Assembly (NCBI GenBank): GCA_019429445.1 | Contig: JAHYIW010000016.1 | Span: 1-64,000 of the forward strand | Length of the DNA: 64,000 nt | Direction: 5' to 3' | Source: Desulfuromonadaceae bacterium | GTDB taxonomy: Bacteria > Desulfobacterota > Desulfuromonadia > Desulfuromonadales > JAHYIW01 | In this document: one piece after another, positions 18,201 to 28,526 of the stretch | Layout: every line of letters starts with the position of its first letter | How positions within the stretch are numbered: the first letter of the stretch is position 1 | Made by a program: the position numbers and the translations under genes | Notes under the pieces: model-generated | Database searches by the model: none | What the model was told of the DNA's origin: nothing | Seen by the model: the letters and a program-made list of their open reading frames with translations, nothing else

Positions 18201-19379
18201 TCACGTCAACGTGTGCAGAACGTCAAGCAATAAATCGAAACTTATCCTCTCTTGCTCAAGCCGAACTCGTTCTCCCCAATGGCTCTGGCGCAGTTGATCA
18301 TAAAGGATCGATTCTTCAGCGTTCAACCGCGTAAGAGTCGCTGTTTCAGGTTGCGTTTCACCCCCCCAGAGGGTCTTGTGTGCAAAGAGTGTCTGCCGGT
18401 CCATCAGAAAAGAAACGGCATGAGGAAAGGTTCCGCGTAATTGATTGAGAATGGCAAAGCCGTGAGTATCGATGTCTCCCCAATAGTAGATTTCTTTTTC
18501 GTGCAGCCAGTGTACGGCCGCGAGGTTGTCAAAGCCGTACCCCGCCCCGAAAATCACCAGGGCATCAGGAACCTCCGGAAACGCCAGGAAGTTGATCTCG
18601 TTTTCAGTGATGAAGACCTTGGCTACCGGCGGATCGAGAGCCGCGAAGGCTGCCTGTGTCAGGGTGATATCCTGATCGACTGCCACCGGCAGCAGCCGGG
18701 CATGCGAGTCCAACATTCGAAAACGCACCCGTGACGGTTTATCAAGAAAACCATAGCGCCGACAGAACCCGCCGATGCCCGTGTGAATTCCATCAATAGA
18801 GTGCTCCGGCAACACAAGATCGAGCAGTTCCGTCAGCACGCCGCGATGCCCTTCAATCAACTTGGTATGGACACCCGGCAGGTCAATCTGACGCAGATAG
18901 ATCGCCGGGCGAGGATGCGTGAGGCACCAGGCAACAATCTCCAATAGTCGCGGCCAGTCTTCGGCCAATTCCAAGGCACGCAGCGGCCGCTTGGCCAGCC
19001 AGGGGAGCAATTCAGGCTGTTTGTCCCTGGTCAGTTCAACCAGCAATGCAAACTGTTCCGCTGCCCGGCGCTTGCCGATGAGGCCGAGAGCGTCAGCAAG
19101 CCGGTCGATCCAGATGGCCGCCGGGATGTCATTGGTTCCAAGAACGCGGTGGTTGACGCTGCGCCATGCGATGCGATAGGGACCGGCAGCAGCGGACAAC
19201 TGGGCGATCCAGTCCCGCACCTCGGGGAAGCGTTCGCCCAGCTCCCGTGAATCAGGGCCTTTGAGGGTCAGACGTCGCGGGAAGGGCGATTCTCCGCCCG
19301 CCACGCAGGCGAGCAGCAAACCGCGATCCCAGAGCTTTTGCACCTGAGTTTTGAGATCGGCCGGGGTCGTCCAGCTCAT
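18201..19379 (-). CDS. jetD: Wadjet JetD (DUF3322/DUF2220), TOPRIM nuclease subunit
   Basis: 392 residues. The N-terminal DUF3322 half ([34 protein letters not shown]) is followed by DUF2220, a topoisomerase VI A-like TOPRIM domain with acidic motif [11 protein letters not shown] near 300 and upstream glutamate in [12 protein letters not shown]. Type I Wadjet JetD cleaves closed circular plasmid DNA after the JetABC SMC complex has extruded it. Its ATG overlaps the jetC stop (ATGA). Motifs needed for metal binding look intact. Confidence 0.93.
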   Translation of the reverse strand: MSWTTPADLKTQVQKLWDRGLLLACVAGGESPFPRRLTLKGPDSRELGERFPEVRDWIAQLSAAAGPYRIAWRSVNHRVLGTNDIPAAIWIDRLADALGLIGKRRAAEQFALLVELTRDKQPELLPWLAKRPLRALELAEDWPRLLEIVAWCLTHPRPAIYLRQIDLPGVHTKLIEGHRGVLTELLDLVLPEHSIDGIHTGIGGFCRRYGFLDKPSRVRFRMLDSHARLLPVAVDQDITLTQAAFAALDPPVAKVFITENEINFLAFPEVPDALVIFGAGYGFDNLAAVHWLHEKEIYYWGDIDTHGFAILNQLRGTFPHAVSFLMDRQTLFAHKTLWGGETQPETATLTRLNAEESILYDQLRQSHWGERVRLEQERISFDLLLDVLHTLT

Positions 19380-22300
19380 CCCTGCATCCTTTGCTTCTCG
19401 GCCCGATATTCCTCGATGGTGAGATTGCGCAACACCGAGTTGCGGCCGTCTTCATTGTGCACAAAGCCGACACCGGCGACAAAGGGCTCGATGATGTGGA
19501 TCTTCTGCAACGGCGTGACGATCAGCAGTTGCAGATTGAGCTGGGCGAACAGCTCCAGGCCATATTGGGCCGATTCATCGGAACCGCGCCCGAACGCCTC
19601 GTCGATCACCACAAAACGGAAAGAGCGCGAGCGCACCGCGCCCCATTCCAGACCAAATTGATACGCCAGACTGGCGGCGAGGACGGTGTAAGCGAGCTTC
19701 TCTTTTTGGCCGCCAGATTTGCCGCCGGAATCGGCATAATGTTCATGTTCGCTGTTATCTTCGCGCCAGCGTTCGCTGGCGGCAAACATGAACCAGTTGC
19801 GCACATCGGTGACCTTGGCCGTCCAGCGCCGATCCAGATCGGCGGATTCATCGCGACCACGAAAACGCTCAATGATCCGCCGCACCTGCAGGAATTTAAC
19901 CTCAGAATATTGTGCGTCGCCCGAGCCGGTGGTGGTGCTGTCGGTACAGGCGCGGAGATCGGCTTGAAAATCACGGATATCGGCATCGACGGTCGCTTGG
20001 GTTTCGAGGCTGATGTAACGCCCGGGATTGTAGTCGATCTGGGTGAGCGATTCGTTGATATGCGCGATCCGTTCTTTAATCGTTTCGCGTTCGCGATGCA
20101 GCTGGGAATTGAAGTTGGCAATTTCGTTAATGGCATTGACGTTGAGCAGCTCCTTGAAACGCGCCTCAAAACGCGGCAGATCGTCGGCCCGCAGCTGATC
20201 GAGCATGCCGCGATATTCGTCAGCGGCCGCAAGACTGGCATCGACATCGCGGGTTTCCAGCTGCCAGGTTTCCCGATATTCGGCCATGGCCCTAATGATC
20301 TTTTCACTCAGGCGGCTGAGCTTGCGGTCCTCGGCGTCGATTTTCGTCTGCAGCCAGTCACGCATGTCCCGCTCGCGGTTGTCACAGGACTCAACCGTCA
20401 GCACATGGCCGCCGAGCGCCTCCTCGCGCAGCGCTTCCAGCAGGGCAAAGCGCTGGACCGCTTCCGCGCCGACGTCCGCCAGCAGCGCGCCAGCCTGCTG
20501 CTGCACCTCCTGCGCGGCGCTCATTTTCTGTTCGGTTTTCGAGCGCTTGTCCTTGCGTTCGTCAAGCTGCTGTTCGGTTTCGCGCAGTTCGGATTCCAGC
20601 GCGCCGAGTTGCCCGGCCAGGGTTTGCAACAGATCGGAAGCGGCCTCAAGATTATGCTTTTCCGCTTCCAGCCGACCGATGGTCACCACCAAAGGTTGCC
20701 AGTCGAGATCGCGGTAATCCGCAAAGACCTCCAGCTTTGCAAGGGTGTCCAGGCGCTCTTTGAGGTTTTTCTGTTCCTGCTGCAGCTGACCGATGCGACC
20801 GGCAAATTCAGCCAGCTGCGTCTCCTCTCCTTGCGCTTTTTCTTCCAGGGCCTGGATCTTGGCGGCATTGCTCCAGCCGAGAACATAGCGGCTGCGATCG
20901 TCGAGGCGGTGGCGGTCGTCTTTTTCGTGGCGCTCACCGGGCGCCTTGATCTGCCCGGCCAGAGTGATGGCTTTCTTTTCCCGCCGGAATTCTTCCTGAC
21001 TGGTGCAACAGGCCAGATCGAAACGCTGGCCGACTTCCTGTTCCAGCCAGTCAAAATAGGCGGAATCCGCCTTGATCGCCAGTTTGCGCGCCAGCGAATC
21101 AGGACGTCCGGTTGCCCGCTCCTTGCGCCCCTGCGGTCGAACCCGGAAATAGACCAGTCGCCCTTTCAAGTGGGTGCTATCGACCCATTCAGCGACCCTG
21201 GCGTAGGCCTGATCCGGCACCAGCAGCGAGAGCCCGAAGTTGTGCAACAGGCGTTCAATAGCGCCTTCCCAGTCGCGTTCGTCTTCGCGGACCTGAAGCA
21301 ATTCACCAGCGAACGGCATCTCATCTTCCGCCAGATTCAGCGCCTGACAGAGACTGCGCCGCATGGCGATCTGTTTTTCGTCAATATTGCTGCGGCGGGC
21401 TTTCAGCCCCCTGATCTCGGCGGTCAGCTGTTGGTGCTCACGCCGCCCCTGGGCAAAAAAGACCCCCGCCTCATTCAGCTCGTTCTGCACCCGATCTTCC
21501 GCAGCAGCGGTGGCTGCGCGCAAGGTCGCGCATTCAGCACGCTGGCGCAGGAAATCCACCTGGGTGGTCGCGGGGTGGGCGCCAATGAGTCGCACCAGCT
21601 CAGCATAGTGGGCGGCTTTTTGTCTGCGCCGGCCGAGTTCATCCTGCAGCTGGCGAATCTCCTCGCCGATGCTCTCAATCCGATCACCGCCGTTTTCGGC
21701 AATGGTACGCCGCAACTCACGTTCACGCCCCAGCTGGGCACGGCGCTGCTCTTCCAGCCGTTCGACCACCGCCTGGTGGCGCTGCAATTCCTCTTGCAGA
21801 GCAGCGAGCCGCTTCGCCAGCAATTCCGACTTGAGACCGGCAAACCAGGGGCGCAGGGTGTCGCGGCAGTCCCGCAGGTTTTCCGTCGTTTGCAGCAGAT
21901 CCCGGTGCCGATCGCAGTCGGCCGCCAGGGGTTCCAGCATCTCCACCTGACGTTTGGCCTTGAGAACGGCTTCGTGGGCCCGATTGAGATTTTCAAAATG
22001 CTGGATCAGGGCGGCGATTCGCGGCACGACATCAAACGGTTCAAGCATGTGGCTGCGCACGAAATCGGTGAGATTCCCCACTGATTTGAGAGAAACGGTC
22101 TGATGAAACAGGTCGAGCGCCTGCTCGTTATCGATCCCGAAGCGCCGGCGAAACCAGGCTCCGTAAGGTGGAAAACTGTCAAACAACTCGACCCCGGCCC
22201 CCCGAAGCCGTTTGCGCAGACCGCTGATCTCAGTGCCAAAACCTGCGAAGTCGGCGCTGATCGATAGCTCGCCTTCGCAGGCGGCATAGAGGCGCGCCGG

Positions 22301-22741
22301 CTGACCGGCGGTGTCCTTCATCCAGAACACCTGGGCCAAAGTCACCGTTTTGTGGTAACCGGCATTGTAAAAGACCCCGAGAACCACCGAATAGCTATTG
22401 GGATCGCGTAAGGCGACCGGCTTGGCGCTGCCCAGGGGTTCCTGGCGTTCGGATTTAAAATAACCGAGCACGTAGGAGCGCAACGAACGTTCCCGGCTGT
22501 CGGCACCTGCGGCCTTGTTGTAGGCGATGCGCTGGCTCGGTACCAGCAGGGTGGTCACGGCATCGACCAGCGTCGATTTACCGGAACCGATATCGCCGGT
22601 GAGCAGGCCGTTTTTACCCTCCAGCCGCAACGTCCAGACCCGGCCGTCGAAGGTCCCCCAGTTGAAAACCTCCAGCCTTTGCAGACGGAAGCCAGCCAGA
22701 TTATCATCGGCCATAAACTCCAGTTCAAGGGTCTCAGACAT
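19376..22741 (-). CDS. jetC: Wadjet JetC, MukB/SMC-like ATPase
   Basis: 1121 residues. Walker [21 protein letters not shown] near 46-65, a long coiled coil with hinge region around 430-560 ([23 protein letters not shown]), then ABC signature [11 protein letters not shown] near 1008 and Walker [16 protein letters not shown] near 1043. It is the motor of type I Wadjet, which extrudes loops on circular DNA and restricts small plasmids. The start is set at MSETLELEF (22741), which overlaps jetB by 8 nt; the longer reading is out of character for the family. A long antisense open frame on the plus strand is a codon-bias shadow. Confidence 0.94.
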   Translation of the reverse strand: MSETLELEFMADDNLAGFRLQRLEVFNWGTFDGRVWTLRLEGKNGLLTGDIGSGKSTLVDAVTTLLVPSQRIAYNKAAGADSRERSLRSYVLGYFKSERQEPLGSAKPVALRDPNSYSVVLGVFYNAGYHKTVTLAQVFWMKDTAGQPARLYAACEGELSISADFAGFGTEISGLRKRLRGAGVELFDSFPPYGAWFRRRFGIDNEQALDLFHQTVSLKSVGNLTDFVRSHMLEPFDVVPRIAALIQHFENLNRAHEAVLKAKRQVEMLEPLAADCDRHRDLLQTTENLRDCRDTLRPWFAGLKSELLAKRLAALQEELQRHQAVVERLEEQRRAQLGRERELRRTIAENGGDRIESIGEEIRQLQDELGRRRQKAAHYAELVRLIGAHPATTQVDFLRQRAECATLRAATAAAEDRVQNELNEAGVFFAQGRREHQQLTAEIRGLKARRSNIDEKQIAMRRSLCQALNLAEDEMPFAGELLQVREDERDWEGAIERLLHNFGLSLLVPDQAYARVAEWVDSTHLKGRLVYFRVRPQGRKERATGRPDSLARKLAIKADSAYFDWLEQEVGQRFDLACCTSQEEFRREKKAITLAGQIKAPGERHEKDDRHRLDDRSRYVLGWSNAAKIQALEEKAQGEETQLAEFAGRIGQLQQEQKNLKERLDTLAKLEVFADYRDLDWQPLVVTIGRLEAEKHNLEAASDLLQTLAGQLGALESELRETEQQLDERKDKRSKTEQKMSAAQEVQQQAGALLADVGAEAVQRFALLEALREEALGGHVLTVESCDNRERDMRDWLQTKIDAEDRKLSRLSEKIIRAMAEYRETWQLETRDVDASLAAADEYRGMLDQLRADDLPRFEARFKELLNVNAINEIANFNSQLHRERETIKERIAHINESLTQIDYNPGRYISLETQATVDADIRDFQADLRACTDSTTTGSGDAQYSEVKFLQVRRIIERFRGRDESADLDRRWTAKVTDVRNWFMFAASERWREDNSEHEHYADSGGKSGGQKEKLAYTVLAASLAYQFGLEWGAVRSRSFRFVVIDEAFGRGSDESAQYGLELFAQLNLQLLIVTPLQKIHIIEPFVAGVGFVHNEDGRNSVLRNLTIEEYRAEKQRMQG

Positions 22742-23366
22742 CGACGTCCTCCTGCGGCTGCGCAAACGGCTGCCGGTATTCGGCCAGGCGCTGATCAAAG
22801 TCGGCCAGCCATTGCGCATCGACAAAGGCCTTGAGAATCCGCCGGACTTCAATCATCTGCCCCTGGCCGCGCAGGCGACGTACAAATCCCAGCTCAGCAA
22901 TTTTACTCAGCGTGGCATCAACCTGATCGATCAATTTGACATCGTTACTACCAGCCGGCAGAAAAATCCGAATCAGCTCCACCACTTCATCCCGCGAAAG
23001 AATCAGTCGCGTATCTCCGCCTCCGGCATCGCTTTCAGCGAGTTTTTTACGCAACAACGCCAACAGCAAACTGACCGGATAAGACAGCTGCCGCCTTGCC
23101 ACCAGCCGGGGGACGGCGTTGCCCCCCACCTCCCCGGTTTCAGGCCGAGAGCGCAAAAAGGCGTAGCCTTCCGCCTCGTCAAGCAGCAGTTCCAACCCGA
23201 GCACGGCGACGTAGTCGCGCACGCCAGCCTGCATATTCAGCAGAGCATTCCACAGCCCCGAGTGTTCCTCCTGGTAAATTACGCCCTTCAGCAGCGGCAC
23301 GACCACCGCTGAGATTTCGTGCTGCGGGTCAAGCGACCGGCGGCCCAGGTTATCAGTATGCTCCAT
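22734..23366 (-). CDS. jetB: Wadjet JetB (DUF4194), kite-like subunit
   Basis: 210 residues of DUF4194, the MukE-like subunit of type I Wadjet. Typical text: [23 protein letters not shown] at the start, then [38 protein letters not shown], and a winged-helix region near 140-185. It bridges the JetA kleisin and the JetC heads. The start overlaps the jetA stop by one base (TAATG type), so it is translationally coupled. Confidence 0.92.
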   Translation of the reverse strand: MEHTDNLGRRSLDPQHEISAVVVPLLKGVIYQEEHSGLWNALLNMQAGVRDYVAVLGLELLLDEAEGYAFLRSRPETGEVGGNAVPRLVARRQLSYPVSLLLALLRKKLAESDAGGGDTRLILSRDEVVELIRIFLPAGSNDVKLIDQVDATLSKIAELGFVRRLRGQGQMIEVRRILKAFVDAQWLADFDQRLAEYRQPFAQPQEDVDV

Positions 23367-24814
23367 TATCCGTTCCTCAATAAAATAATCCGCGGCATGC
23401 TGGCCCGGCGGGTCGCCCCGGTATCCGTCTGCCAGCTCACCTGTTCCTGCTGCTGTTCATCGACCACCTTTTGCGACCACTCCCCGGCCAGGTGCAGATA
23501 GGTTACCAGTTCGGCCAGACCATTCCGCAAAGGATGTTTGGCCACCACCTCGCCCAGACTTACCTGATTGCGCCCCTGTAAGGCCTGACGGATGTTGCGC
23601 GCCAGCTCCGCCTTGTCAACCACCACCTGCGCATACAGCGCGGCGGTGTCGATTTCAACCTCCCCATCGTCCAGGGCCAGCTCGGCAATCAAAGGTTTGA
23701 GCGCGAGGCGATAAAGCGGTCGTTCCAGCGGCAGATCGATACTCGCGGATACTTTGGCCAGGGGCATGAACTCGCCGGCGGGCAGGTCTTCGCGCAGCGC
23801 CAGGGCGTGGGCCTCGATCTGGTGGAGAATATCCATGATGCGGCGATTCTCCAGCCAGGCCTGATCATCGAGAAAGCGGCGCAACTGCTCGGAGAGTCGC
23901 GCCACGGTGCGCTGGGTATATTCGCCCGCCTCCAGCCAGTCGTAGTGAACCCGCTGCAGACGGGCATCGGGGCGCAGCGCGACAATCGGCGGCAAGGCCA
24001 GCACCTGTTGCAGCAAGCCGCTCAACTCTTCCTGGCGGGTTTGCGACATCAGAAAATCCCAGAAAGCGCGAAAGCTCTTCCCTTGGTCGGAATCGGCGAT
24101 GGCGTCGCGTTCCCCCAGAATCTGTTCGAGCAGGGTGCCCTTGGCCCCTTCCCAGAGAGCGATGCGCTCGCGCACGCGGCGATCGAGGGTGCGAAAATTC
24201 TGTTCCACCTCGCGAAAATCGGTCAACAGTTCCCGCGCCAGCTGTAAAAACTGCTGAAAACGGTCTTTGAGCGCCGTATCGTCCATAAGCGGGATATCGC
24301 CGCCAAGAATGCGGGAGATTTCATTATCAATCTCGCCGCGCCGTTTTTGCAACTCGTTAATCCGCACTTCGGGGTCGGTCTGGCTCCCCTCACTCATCTG
24401 CCGCAGCAGGTCAAACAGGGTCAGAAGCCGCGACTCGGTGCCGACAAAAGCGCGTTCGGTCAGTCCTTCCAGCCAGGCCAAAACCTTTTCCGTCGCCGGA
24501 GTCAGATCAAAGTGCGGTTCATCGGTGCCGGTCGGATAGAACTTGCGCAGCCACCCCTTGTCGTTGTCGGCCCAGTCGTTGATGTATGTTTGCGCGGAGC
24601 CGGGAAAAGCCCCGCCCCCGAGTTGCTCGCGCAAAACAAAGAGCTCATCTTCCAACGCCTCGACCAGGTCTGCCTGCGACAGCTCGCGGACATTGGGCAC
24701 GATGAACACCCGGCGCAAAAAACCGGCCACCAGCGGCGCATGCTGGGCGCGCAGCAGCCGCCAGGCCGGGTGGTTCTGGCGGAGCAGCTCTAATGTTGCG
24801 TAGTCGAGTGCCAT
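23366..24814 (-). CDS. jetA: Wadjet JetA (DUF3375), kleisin subunit
   Basis: 482 residues of DUF3375, the MukF-like kleisin of type I Wadjet. It begins MALDYATLELLRQNHPAWRLLRAQHAPLVAGFLRRVF, which is characteristic, with a helical middle (EVRINELQKRRGEIDNEISRI) and a C-terminal winged-helix part. First gene of jetABCD. It overlaps the 3' end of the broken fic gene by 25 nt; a purine-rich ribosome-binding site (GGGGGAAG) precedes its ATG within that overlap. With jetB, jetC and jetD all intact, the system looks functional. Confidence 0.93.
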   Translation of the reverse strand: MALDYATLELLRQNHPAWRLLRAQHAPLVAGFLRRVFIVPNVRELSQADLVEALEDELFVLREQLGGGAFPGSAQTYINDWADNDKGWLRKFYPTGTDEPHFDLTPATEKVLAWLEGLTERAFVGTESRLLTLFDLLRQMSEGSQTDPEVRINELQKRRGEIDNEISRILGGDIPLMDDTALKDRFQQFLQLARELLTDFREVEQNFRTLDRRVRERIALWEGAKGTLLEQILGERDAIADSDQGKSFRAFWDFLMSQTRQEELSGLLQQVLALPPIVALRPDARLQRVHYDWLEAGEYTQRTVARLSEQLRRFLDDQAWLENRRIMDILHQIEAHALALREDLPAGEFMPLAKVSASIDLPLERPLYRLALKPLIAELALDDGEVEIDTAALYAQVVVDKAELARNIRQALQGRNQVSLGEVVAKHPLRNGLAELVTYLHLAGEWSQKVVDEQQQEQVSWQTDTGATRRASMPRIILLRNG

Positions 24815-25486
24815 ATCTTCCCCCGGGGGTTATCCACCGCCGTGCCCGTGCCGGGCATCACCTGACGCCCCTTGACGGTCAGGCGGTATTTCTGCTTGCT
24901 GCTGCGCGGCTTGTCGGGGATGGTCATTTTAACCAATCCGGCCTCCAAAGCGGGGAGCAGATAGGCCTTGCGAAAATGCTCATCGTCTTTCAGCCCGAGC
25001 GCCTCTTTGAGTTGCTGCCGGGTCATCTCGGCGGTCAAGACTGAAAGCAATCTGACTTCCGGGGTAACTTCCCGGGTTACTTCCGGGGTCGAACTGGTCA
25101 CGGTATCCAGAATCATCCGCAGCATGAAGGCGATGAACGGGGCGGAGTCGGTCTTGTGGGTGCTTTCCTGAATGGCCTGGTAATACTCGACCTGGTGCTC
25201 GAAGATCAGGCTTTCCACCGGGATGTACCTCCTGCACTTCGCGGGGCGGAGCGATGATCCGCTTGCCGTCGAGAATCGCGGTGATCTGCGCCTCGCTCAG
25301 GGTGTTGCCTTCGATGGCCAGCGAGCCGTGAATGGTGCGGATGCGGTTGATGCGCCGCAACCGCAAGGCTTTCGCCTGATCGGTGAGCACGGTGAGCCAC
25401 CCTAGGCCAAAGCTGATCGCGGCGACCCGGTTCAGGATCTCGGGGGTGATGGTGTAGGGCGGGTTGTATGTGGCTTCTGCGCTCAT
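24790..25486 (-). pseudogene. Fic-family protein with the catalytic core deleted
   Basis: The N-terminal Fic region (LRLRRINRIRTIHGSLAIEGNTLSEAQ up to PPREVQEV) is fused, out of frame near 25220-25230, to the C-terminal part (IPVESLIFEHQVEYYQAIQES, then winged helix RQQLKEALGLKDDEHFRKAYL). The central segment with the HPFxDGNGR active site, normally about 130 residues, is absent. Intact relatives transfer AMP to target proteins or act as toxins. The deletion plus frameshift means no AMPylation activity is possible. The inhibitory helix motif (S/T)xxxE(G/N) type text TIHGSLAIEGN remains. Located immediately upstream of jetA, so transcription of jetABCD may still start from the old fic promoter. 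Confidence 0.85.
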
Positions 25487-25543
25487 GCCGAACCTTCCCT
25501 GATTCGAGCTTTTATGAATTGACCGTGGTGTGTTGAATTCATT

Positions 25544-26500
25544 TCAATCTGCATATGGCCCGAGGAACCTTTCTCCATTGAAATGAATTAAATGGGATGG
25601 AGCATCAGCTACCCATACTTCTGTTTCCCATGCGATTTCTCCAAGATACCGACCCATAAGGGAACGGTTCGGAAATGCGGTGACATAGACAATTCCCGCT
25701 TTGGAATTGGCGAAAAGCTGTGACAGTTCCGCATGCCTTTTGCCGTCCACAGGACCGTGGCTGGCAACGGATTCAACGAGTAACAGCCATTTTCTTTCCG
25801 TACAGAACAGAACTACATCAGGCATCTTCCCGTGAGAATCGACACTGACGCCGAGATCGAAAAGCAAAGGAGCATCGAAATATCCCCATTTGTCACCGGT
25901 ATCGCCAGCATAGATCAGCACACCGCCAGGAACGAATCGAGGTCCGAACTCCTCAATGATGTCTCGTATCAGTTCGCTATGCTCGCCGGGACTCAGGGTG
26001 ATCTCCTTGCCCTTGGCGATTTTCACGGGAACCCGATTCTGTTCCCGTTTCATTGCGTAACGCGCCGCAAGGGTCTCTTTGTCGGCAAGGTAGGAAGTCA
26101 GGTTGTCATGCCACGCTGAAGTGCCAAAGGAACGCAGCAACTCCAGAACGGTATCTTCAATCTGATAAACAGCCTTGGGGCTGTTCACAGGCCGGGCGGG
26201 TTTGTCAGGATTGTAGAGTGCGATTCCAGCATCCACGAACTGATGCATGGTTTGCTTCCTGACGGTTTCCCGAGTATTTGGGGCGTAGTCCTTTTGATAG
26301 TGCTCACGCGCCCAGTCCATGATGGGCGTTATCCCTATCAGCGGCTTTTCAGACTTCTTCCATTTCTTGCCAGGCGTGAGATTCAGCAATGCAAGAAGAC
26401 AGAGCGCGGAACGCTCGTTTTGCTGCGCCCTCGGCATTCCAAGAGCTGCCAGGATATTGATTGCCTCACTGATTTGCTTATGGTTTTTATCCTGACTCAT
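25544..26500 (-). CDS. Type II restriction endonuclease, BsuBI/PstI family
   Basis: 318 residues. Matches the BsuBI/PstI family: helical N-terminal domain (ISEAINILAALGMPRAQQNERSALCLLALL), and a C-terminal PD-(D/E)XK-like core with MPDVVLF near 225 and LLLVESVASHGPVDGKRHAEL near 238-258. PstI and BsuBI recognise CTGCAG; recognition here is expected to be the same or similar but is inferred. Start at ATG 26500, which overlaps the stop of the cognate methyltransferase by 4 nt; the longer reading is out of frame with that gene's logic. Methyltransferase-first order fits safe establishment of an RM system. Confidence 0.9.
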   Translation of the reverse strand: MSQDKNHKQISEAINILAALGMPRAQQNERSALCLLALLNLTPGKKWKKSEKPLIGITPIMDWAREHYQKDYAPNTRETVRKQTMHQFVDAGIALYNPDKPARPVNSPKAVYQIEDTVLELLRSFGTSAWHDNLTSYLADKETLAARYAMKREQNRVPVKIAKGKEITLSPGEHSELIRDIIEEFGPRFVPGGVLIYAGDTGDKWGYFDAPLLFDLGVSVDSHGKMPDVVLFCTERKWLLLVESVASHGPVDGKRHAELSQLFANSKAGIVYVTAFPNRSLMGRYLGEIAWETEVWVADAPSHLIHFNGERFLGPYAD

Positions 26501-28035
26501 ACTGCGATTCTCTCCATTTCTTCGTCGATCATTTCCTGGCTCAAATCCCCTTGCTTGATTGCCCATTTTCCGAGTTCAATGAGGGCCTTGCGGCTTGGGT
26601 ACTTCATAAGTTTGAGATCAGTTGCATTTACTTGTGTGTGGCCGCTAAACCGCCGAAAGTTGTCATCAACTGCCGTCGAATTGAGAAAGACGGCAAGCCC
26701 TCTCGCAAGAGTCTCCGTTAGCGGCTCTTTATTGCTATGGAAAACATTGAGGTGATTTTCTAATCCAATCTTTTCCGCTGCATCAAACACGGCAGGGTCG
26801 ACGACGCTGGCAACAATGCGCCGTTTCTCTTCTTTTGAAGAGAAACGGCGCACCACAGCATAAAAACCTGTTGGATACAGCCATTTTTGCGTTTCCTCGT
26901 TACACAAAATCGCGTTTGGCTTTTTCCCTCCTTCTATTGGCCATTGCATGGACTGCCCCTTGAAATGACATGGGTACAACAACGGCACTGTTCTGGCTTC
27001 AGGCATGGCTTTCAATTGATCCTTCATGCGAAAATCCACGACCGGGCCAGTTGAAACCTGTATCCCAAGTTGCAAAAGCGAGTGGTTAAATGCTTTCGCA
27101 TCGTCGAGGAAATCAGCTTCCGGTGTCGCCGGAATATGAATAAAAAGTTCTTTATCATCCTCGCGGACAATTTCCCTGAATTTATAATCAGAAATGGATG
27201 TATCGGAGAATGTATCGTCGGTAGAAGTAGAGACAATGACCCCGTTCTGCAGGCCGCCTTTTTCAAGCGCCAAGATGATATTTTCCTGAAGAACCTTGTC
27301 TTCCTTAAATGCCTTGTTTCTGGAGCCGAACAGATGAATGCGCCGTACAGCGGCATGTTTCAGTATAAAATCCCGAAAAGGTCGATAGTACGGACCATTG
27401 CAAAAGCTCCTTGGAATGATTGCAACCAGATATCCGCCTTTTTCCAGCAGGAGTAAGGACAAGGCAACGAAAGCAGAATACAAATTAACCGTTTCGATTC
27501 CCGCAGTGCGAAGAGATGTCCTGTGGCGCGACGCACTGGAAATCTTTTTATATGGAGGATTCATAATGCAGTGCGTATACCTATTCACTATTTCAGGCCA
27601 CAGGCTATTGAGCGAAGATGTCTTCCTTGATGCTTCAGTAATGAAGTCCTCGGCAAAAACACGCCATGTCACCGAACCACCGTATTTCGCTGCCGTTGCT
27701 CCGCACAGATTAAGATTCTTCTCCAAATATGAGCGCATTACGGAGTCTATCTCATAGGCATCTACATCAATATGATAGCCTGTTTTGTTCTTGCAGAGAT
27801 GTTCGACAAAAGCGGATGTCAGACTGCCGACGCCAGCTCCGGGGTCCAACAACCGTATATTTTGATTTGATGGGGTAGGAAACAATGAAGCCATAAAAGA
27901 AGCAATGGCGGCTGGTGTCATGTATTGACCAAAAGCGCTTTTGGTTTCAACCTTGAGCTTGCCGTTTGCAATTTTTCTTGAGGCATCTGCTCGAGATAAA
28001 AGATTCGATGGTTCTTTCAGTAATGCTTCAGGCAT
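26497..28035 (-). CDS. N6-adenine DNA methyltransferase, BsuBI/PstI (gamma) type
   Basis: 512 residues. SAM-binding motif I RLLDPGAGVGSLTSAF near 60-75 and catalytic motif IV CIMNPPYKK near 157-165 in the order of gamma-class N6A enzymes; the start (KSAFGQYMTPAAIASFMASLF) is typical of Eco57I/PstI-type methyltransferases. The C-terminal target recognition part is intact. It protects the host from the downstream BsuBI/PstI-like nuclease by adenine methylation, probably of CTGCAG (inferred from the nuclease family). It overlaps the upstream HTH gene by 8 nt. Confidence 0.9.
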   Translation of the reverse strand: MPEALLKEPSNLLSRADASRKIANGKLKVETKSAFGQYMTPAAIASFMASLFPTPSNQNIRLLDPGAGVGSLTSAFVEHLCKNKTGYHIDVDAYEIDSVMRSYLEKNLNLCGATAAKYGGSVTWRVFAEDFITEASRKTSSLNSLWPEIVNRYTHCIMNPPYKKISSASRHRTSLRTAGIETVNLYSAFVALSLLLLEKGGYLVAIIPRSFCNGPYYRPFRDFILKHAAVRRIHLFGSRNKAFKEDKVLQENIILALEKGGLQNGVIVSTSTDDTFSDTSISDYKFREIVREDDKELFIHIPATPEADFLDDAKAFNHSLLQLGIQVSTGPVVDFRMKDQLKAMPEARTVPLLYPCHFKGQSMQWPIEGGKKPNAILCNEETQKWLYPTGFYAVVRRFSSKEEKRRIVASVVDPAVFDAAEKIGLENHLNVFHSNKEPLTETLARGLAVFLNSTAVDDNFRRFSGHTQVNATDLKLMKYPSRKALIELGKWAIKQGDLSQEMIDEEMERIAV

Positions 28036-28240
28036 GTTGAGCCCCCGTTTTCCGCTTGCTTGGTACGCTCATATTCTCGTTCATCCACACATCGATCCGA
28101 TCCCTGTCAAAACGCCACTGAGTGCCGATCTTGGAGGCTGGAACCTCGCCGCGCTGGGCCATGCCGTAGAGCTTGGTCCGGCTCATCTTGATGTAGCCAG
28201 CCAGTTCATCAATGGTCAGCCATTTGTCGATTTTATCCAT
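28028..28240 (-). CDS. Small HTH_17/excisionase-type regulator, first gene of the PstI-type RM operon
   Basis: 70 residues: helix-turn-helix WLTIDELAGYIKMSRTKLYGMAQRG, wing IGTQWRFDRDRIDVWM, basic tail SVPSKRKTG. Same architecture as the protein at 14306-14515. It overlaps the methyltransferase gene by 8 nt, so it is its translational leader. It could control timing of the RM genes in the way C proteins do, although C proteins are of a different HTH class (inference). Excisionase function is less likely as no integrase lies nearby. Upstream are a candidate promoter and a hexanucleotide repeat. Confidence 0.83.
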   Translation of the reverse strand: MDKIDKWLTIDELAGYIKMSRTKLYGMAQRGEVPASKIGTQWRFDRDRIDVWMNENMSVPSKRKTGAQHA

Positions 28241-28285
28241 GACCTCACCGTTCGGAAGAGATTCTTAGTGAAAATTTGATAAAGA

Positions 28286-28314
28286 AAGATAACCATGGCC
28301 ATCCATAAAGACAA
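28286..28314 (-). promoter_or_regulatory. Candidate sigma-70 promoter of the PstI-type RM operon
   Basis: Minus strand TTGTCT (28309-28314), 17 bp spacer, TATCTT (28286-28291), about 46 bp before the HTH gene ATG. Two mismatches in each hexamer. The TCATTG repeat begins 20 bp upstream of the -35 box. Confidence 0.4.
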
Positions 28315-28333
28315 GAAAAAACAGCATACAGCG

Positions 28334-28364
28334 TCATTGTCATTGTCATTGTCATTGTCATTGT
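28334..28364. repeat. (TCATTG)5 tandem hexanucleotide repeat
   Basis: Five exact TCATTG units just upstream of the candidate RM promoter. No gene covers it. Such repeats can change copy number by slippage and alter promoter strength; this is possible but unproven here. Confidence 0.85.
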
Positions 28365-28403
28365 GGGATTTTTTCCGATTTTTCCGACTCATCCTGCTGC
28401 CAC

Positions 28404-28486
28404 CCGGTAAGTAAGGGCCATGAGAACAGACAAGAAAAAAATTTCAGCCGACACCCGACACTTTCTCCGTCTCTCCGGTAAGTAAG
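28404..28486. repeat. Direct repeat CCGGTAAGTAAG, two copies
   Basis: Copies at 28404-28415 and 28475-28486, 71 bp apart. A second shared string, GACAAGAAAAAA, occurs near 28310 and 28428. The gap 28241-28526 therefore looks like partly duplicated non-coding DNA at the island border. No gene is seen in it. Confidence 0.6.
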
Positions 28487-28526
28487 CGGGGAAGCAATCA
28501 GAAATCACAACGAGGAGCCACTGGCC

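Noticed and set aside
19391-22084. Long plus-strand open frame (about 900 codons) opposite jetC
   Set aside because: Low-complexity hydrophobic text without domains; exact antisense of a well-supported gene with GC-rich third positions.
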